From an uncultured Chlamydiae bacterium (GTDB lineage Bacteria; Chlamydiota; Chlamydiia; Chlamydiales; CALBHK01): DNA of 6,498 nt. Both the position numbers and the translations under genes were made by a program. The stretch is from NCBI GenBank assembly GCA_937894565.1, contig CALBHK010000043.1:1-6498 (forward strand), given 5' to 3'. The notes beneath the pieces are model-generated. The model ran no database searches, was not told where the DNA came from, and saw only the letters and a program-made list of their open reading frames with translations. This document shows, piece by piece, positions 5,311 to 6,498 of the stretch (its first letter is position 1; each line of letters opens with the position of its first letter).

Positions 5311-5346
5311 AAAAGACTGCTATATAGCGGTCTTTTTTGTTTTTGA
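5311..5346 (+). terminator. Rho-independent terminator of the phosphoribosyltransferase gene
   Basis: AAAAGACTGCT (5311-5321) pairs with AGCGGTCTTTT (5326-5336), with one T-G pair and an ATAT loop, followed by TTTTTT (5333-5338) and a further T run to about 5344. It starts 49 bases after the stop codon. The A tract on the left would let it also stop leftward transcription. Confidence 0.9.
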
Positions 5347-5557
5347 GCTCTACAAATTTTAATGAGTACATATAGTTACTTTTATAAAAATGATAATAAA
5401 GGGTAGAGGAGGTCATCTAAGAATTTAAAGCACAAGACTTATTTAACATTGATGACAGAAAAAGTGAGTTGTTGGGAACTTAAAGAAGAGGTGGTACTTA
5501 TAATGGTTACTAAAATACAAATACTTAAAATATTAAATATATAAAACAATATATTAC
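5347..5557. other. AT-rich spacer without a convincing gene
   Basis: About 210 bases between the terminator and the palindrome (393 bases from the phosphoribosyltransferase stop to the integrase start). A strong ribosome-site-like AGAGGAGG (5405-5412) has no start codon at useful distance. An open frame of 30 codons from ATG 5452 to TAA 5542 lacks a ribosome site, but its frame is open back to the TAG at 5404, so it may be the tail of a lost gene. No tRNA or attachment repeat was seen. Confidence 0.5.
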
Positions 5558-5596
5558 AAATATATATGATGCGTATCATACGCATCATATATATTT
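5558..5596. repeat. Perfect 39-bp palindrome upstream of the integrase
   Basis: Two 19-base arms, AAATATATATGATGCGTAT and its exact complement, flank a single C at 5577. The inner GATGCGTAT-C-ATACGCATC is the information-rich core; the outer parts are AT repeats. The right arm ends 13 bases before the integrase -10 box, so it covers the -35 region, which otherwise has no consensus. This suits an operator for integrase control or a recombination accessory site. As RNA it would be a long hairpin followed by a T-rich tail (TTTTCTTCTATTTT), so a terminator protecting the integrase from upstream transcription is also possible. Confidence 0.75.
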
Positions 5597-5609
5597 TCTT
5601 CTATTTTGA

Positions 5610-5615
5610 TATAAT
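5610..5615 (+). promoter_or_regulatory. -10 box of the integrase promoter
   Basis: TATAAT is an exact consensus -10 hexamer, 39 bases before the integrase ATG. No -35 consensus lies at 16-18 bases upstream, where the palindrome arm is found, which suggests dependence on, or blocking by, a protein bound there. Confidence 0.5.
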
Positions 5616-5654
5616 GGATCTCGTCAATCCGCTGATAGGTTTCATTTAAATTTC

Positions 5655-6498
5655 ATGAGTCTTACTGAAATTAAAGTTCGCCAAGCTCATTGCAAGGAAA
5701 AAATCTGTTTTTTATCCGATGAAGATGGGCTTAGCCTGAAGATTGAGCCGAGTGGAAGAAAATCTTGGTGCTATCGCTATACAGATCCACAAACTAAAAA
5801 ACGTCGACGCATTCAGTTAGGTCTTTATCCTGATTTATCGCTGAAAAAGGCACGACAAGTCAGAGATGACTTTAAAGACAATGATTTCTGTTTTGAACAT
5901 GATACTGCCTCTAATGTCATCACCTTTGGTAAGGTTGGGGAGGAGTGGTTACAGTTCAAACTGAAAAATGCCTTCAACGATCTACCCCGCTGTGGTGTAC
6001 TACAGTTAGCAGAAAGATGTTTACAGCAAGATATTTATCCAGACCTTCAGGATTTACCTTTTCAAAACATCAAGCGTTATGACCTGGTTTCAGTAATCAA
6101 AAAAATAGAGGGACGCCAAGTAAAAGAACCTGTCAAGAAAGCTTGTAGTTATTTGAACCAAATTTATGACTACGCTGTAGCGATGGGTTATTGTGAATTC
6201 AACATCGCGCATGGTTTAAATAAAATCGCCATTAACAGTAAAATCAAGAAGAATTATCCGTATTTGAAAGCGGAGGATATATCAGATTTTAAGAAAAATT
6301 TATTAAAATTGGATGCCCATCCGATTATTAAAAAAGCACTGCTGTTCAAATTACATACTGGCGTGCGAGGGGCTGAATTGTTATTGGCTGAGCCTCATCA
6401 TTTTGATTTAAATGAAAAAATCTGGAAAATACCTGCCTTGCATATTAAACAGTTTCGACGAAAAGTCATATTAGGCCATGAGATTCCAGATTTTTTAG
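5655..6498 (+). CDS. P4-type tyrosine integrase, N-terminal 281 residues (runs off window)
   Basis: Site-specific recombinases of this kind insert and excise genomic islands and prophages. The N-terminal arm-binding domain (about 1-75, DUF4102 type) shows MSLTEIKVRQA, FLSDEDGLSLKIEPSG and IQLGLYPDLSLKKAR. The core-binding helices follow (about 90-190), then the start of the catalytic domain with the first catalytic Arg238 (LHTGVRGAELL) and the beta-hairpin IPALHIKQFRRK, where Lys265 is the likely catalytic lysine. The frame is still open at 6497; the TAG that ends the window is out of frame, so the HxxR and Tyr motifs lie beyond it. The start fits the usual family beginning, but the ribosome site is poor (AGG, 15 bases upstream), consistent with low expression. 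Its presence marks an integrated element. Which side the element lies on cannot be decided from this window. Confidence 0.92.
   Translation, partial: MSLTEIKVRQAHCKEKICFLSDEDGLSLKIEPSGRKSWCYRYTDPQTKKRRRIQLGLYPDLSLKKARQVRDDFKDNDFCFEHDTASNVITFGKVGEEWLQFKLKNAFNDLPRCGVLQLAERCLQQDIYPDLQDLPFQNIKRYDLVSVIKKIEGRQVKEPVKKACSYLNQIYDYAVAMGYCEFNIAHGLNKIAINSKIKKNYPYLKAEDISDFKKNLLKLDAHPIIKKALLFKLHTGVRGAELLLAEPHHFDLNEKIWKIPALHIKQFRRKVILGHEIPDFL

Noticed and set aside
5452..5544. 30-codon open frame with an inner 13-codon frame after GAGGTGG
   Set aside because: The longer frame has no ribosome site, and the product is too short and low in complexity to call a gene.
1615..5654. Attachment-site direct repeats bounding an island
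   Set aside because: No shared sequence of useful length was found between the gaps by eye, and the far end of the integrase is outside the window.
6496..6498. TAG at the window end as the integrase stop
   Set aside because: The integrase frame ends a codon at 6497, so this TAG is out of frame and the gene continues.

Overview
The window looks like Acinetobacter chromosomal DNA. It is AT-rich, and the left end carries a long, repressor-like UmuD next to UmuC, an arrangement typical of Acinetobacter, which lacks classical LexA. The genus call rests on protein and gene-order recognition only; no search was run.

Left part (1-1614, minus strand): a DNA-damage block. It holds the start of umuC (DNA polymerase V catalytic subunit, running off the window), a 208-residue UmuD-type self-cleaving protein with an extra N-terminal DNA-binding-like segment, and a SRAP/YedK-family protein that crosslinks to abasic sites in single-stranded DNA. 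A perfect 19-bp palindrome and a consensus DnaA box lie upstream of umuD. Upstream of the SRAP gene is a 14-base match to part of the UmuDAb operator as I remember it.

Middle part (1615-3765): a hairpin terminator, then a minus-strand two-gene operon. The first gene encodes an unrecognised 236-residue protein. The second encodes an XRE helix-turn-helix protein fused to an ImmA/IrrE zinc metallopeptidase (HELGH), starting at GTG 12 bases downstream. The operon's promoter region contains a 44-base inverted repeat (19 of 20 arm positions pair), which also covers a promoter facing right. This is the best candidate in the window for a little-described regulatory, toxin-antitoxin or defence module.

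Right part (3766-6498, plus strand): a small zinc-ribbon membrane protein with a TTG start; an 81-codon gene interrupted by a stop at codon 9; a patch of unexplained sequence; a phosphoribosyltransferase-fold protein with no Shine-Dalgarno sequence and a hairpin leader; a strong terminator; about 310 bases without a convincing gene; a perfect 39-bp palindrome; and a P4-type tyrosine integrase open at the window edge. The integrase, the regulators and the decayed small gene suggest that the region from about 1615 rightwards belongs to an integrated mobile element beside the SOS block. No attachment-site repeats, tRNA, rRNA, CRISPR or complete insertion sequence were seen.
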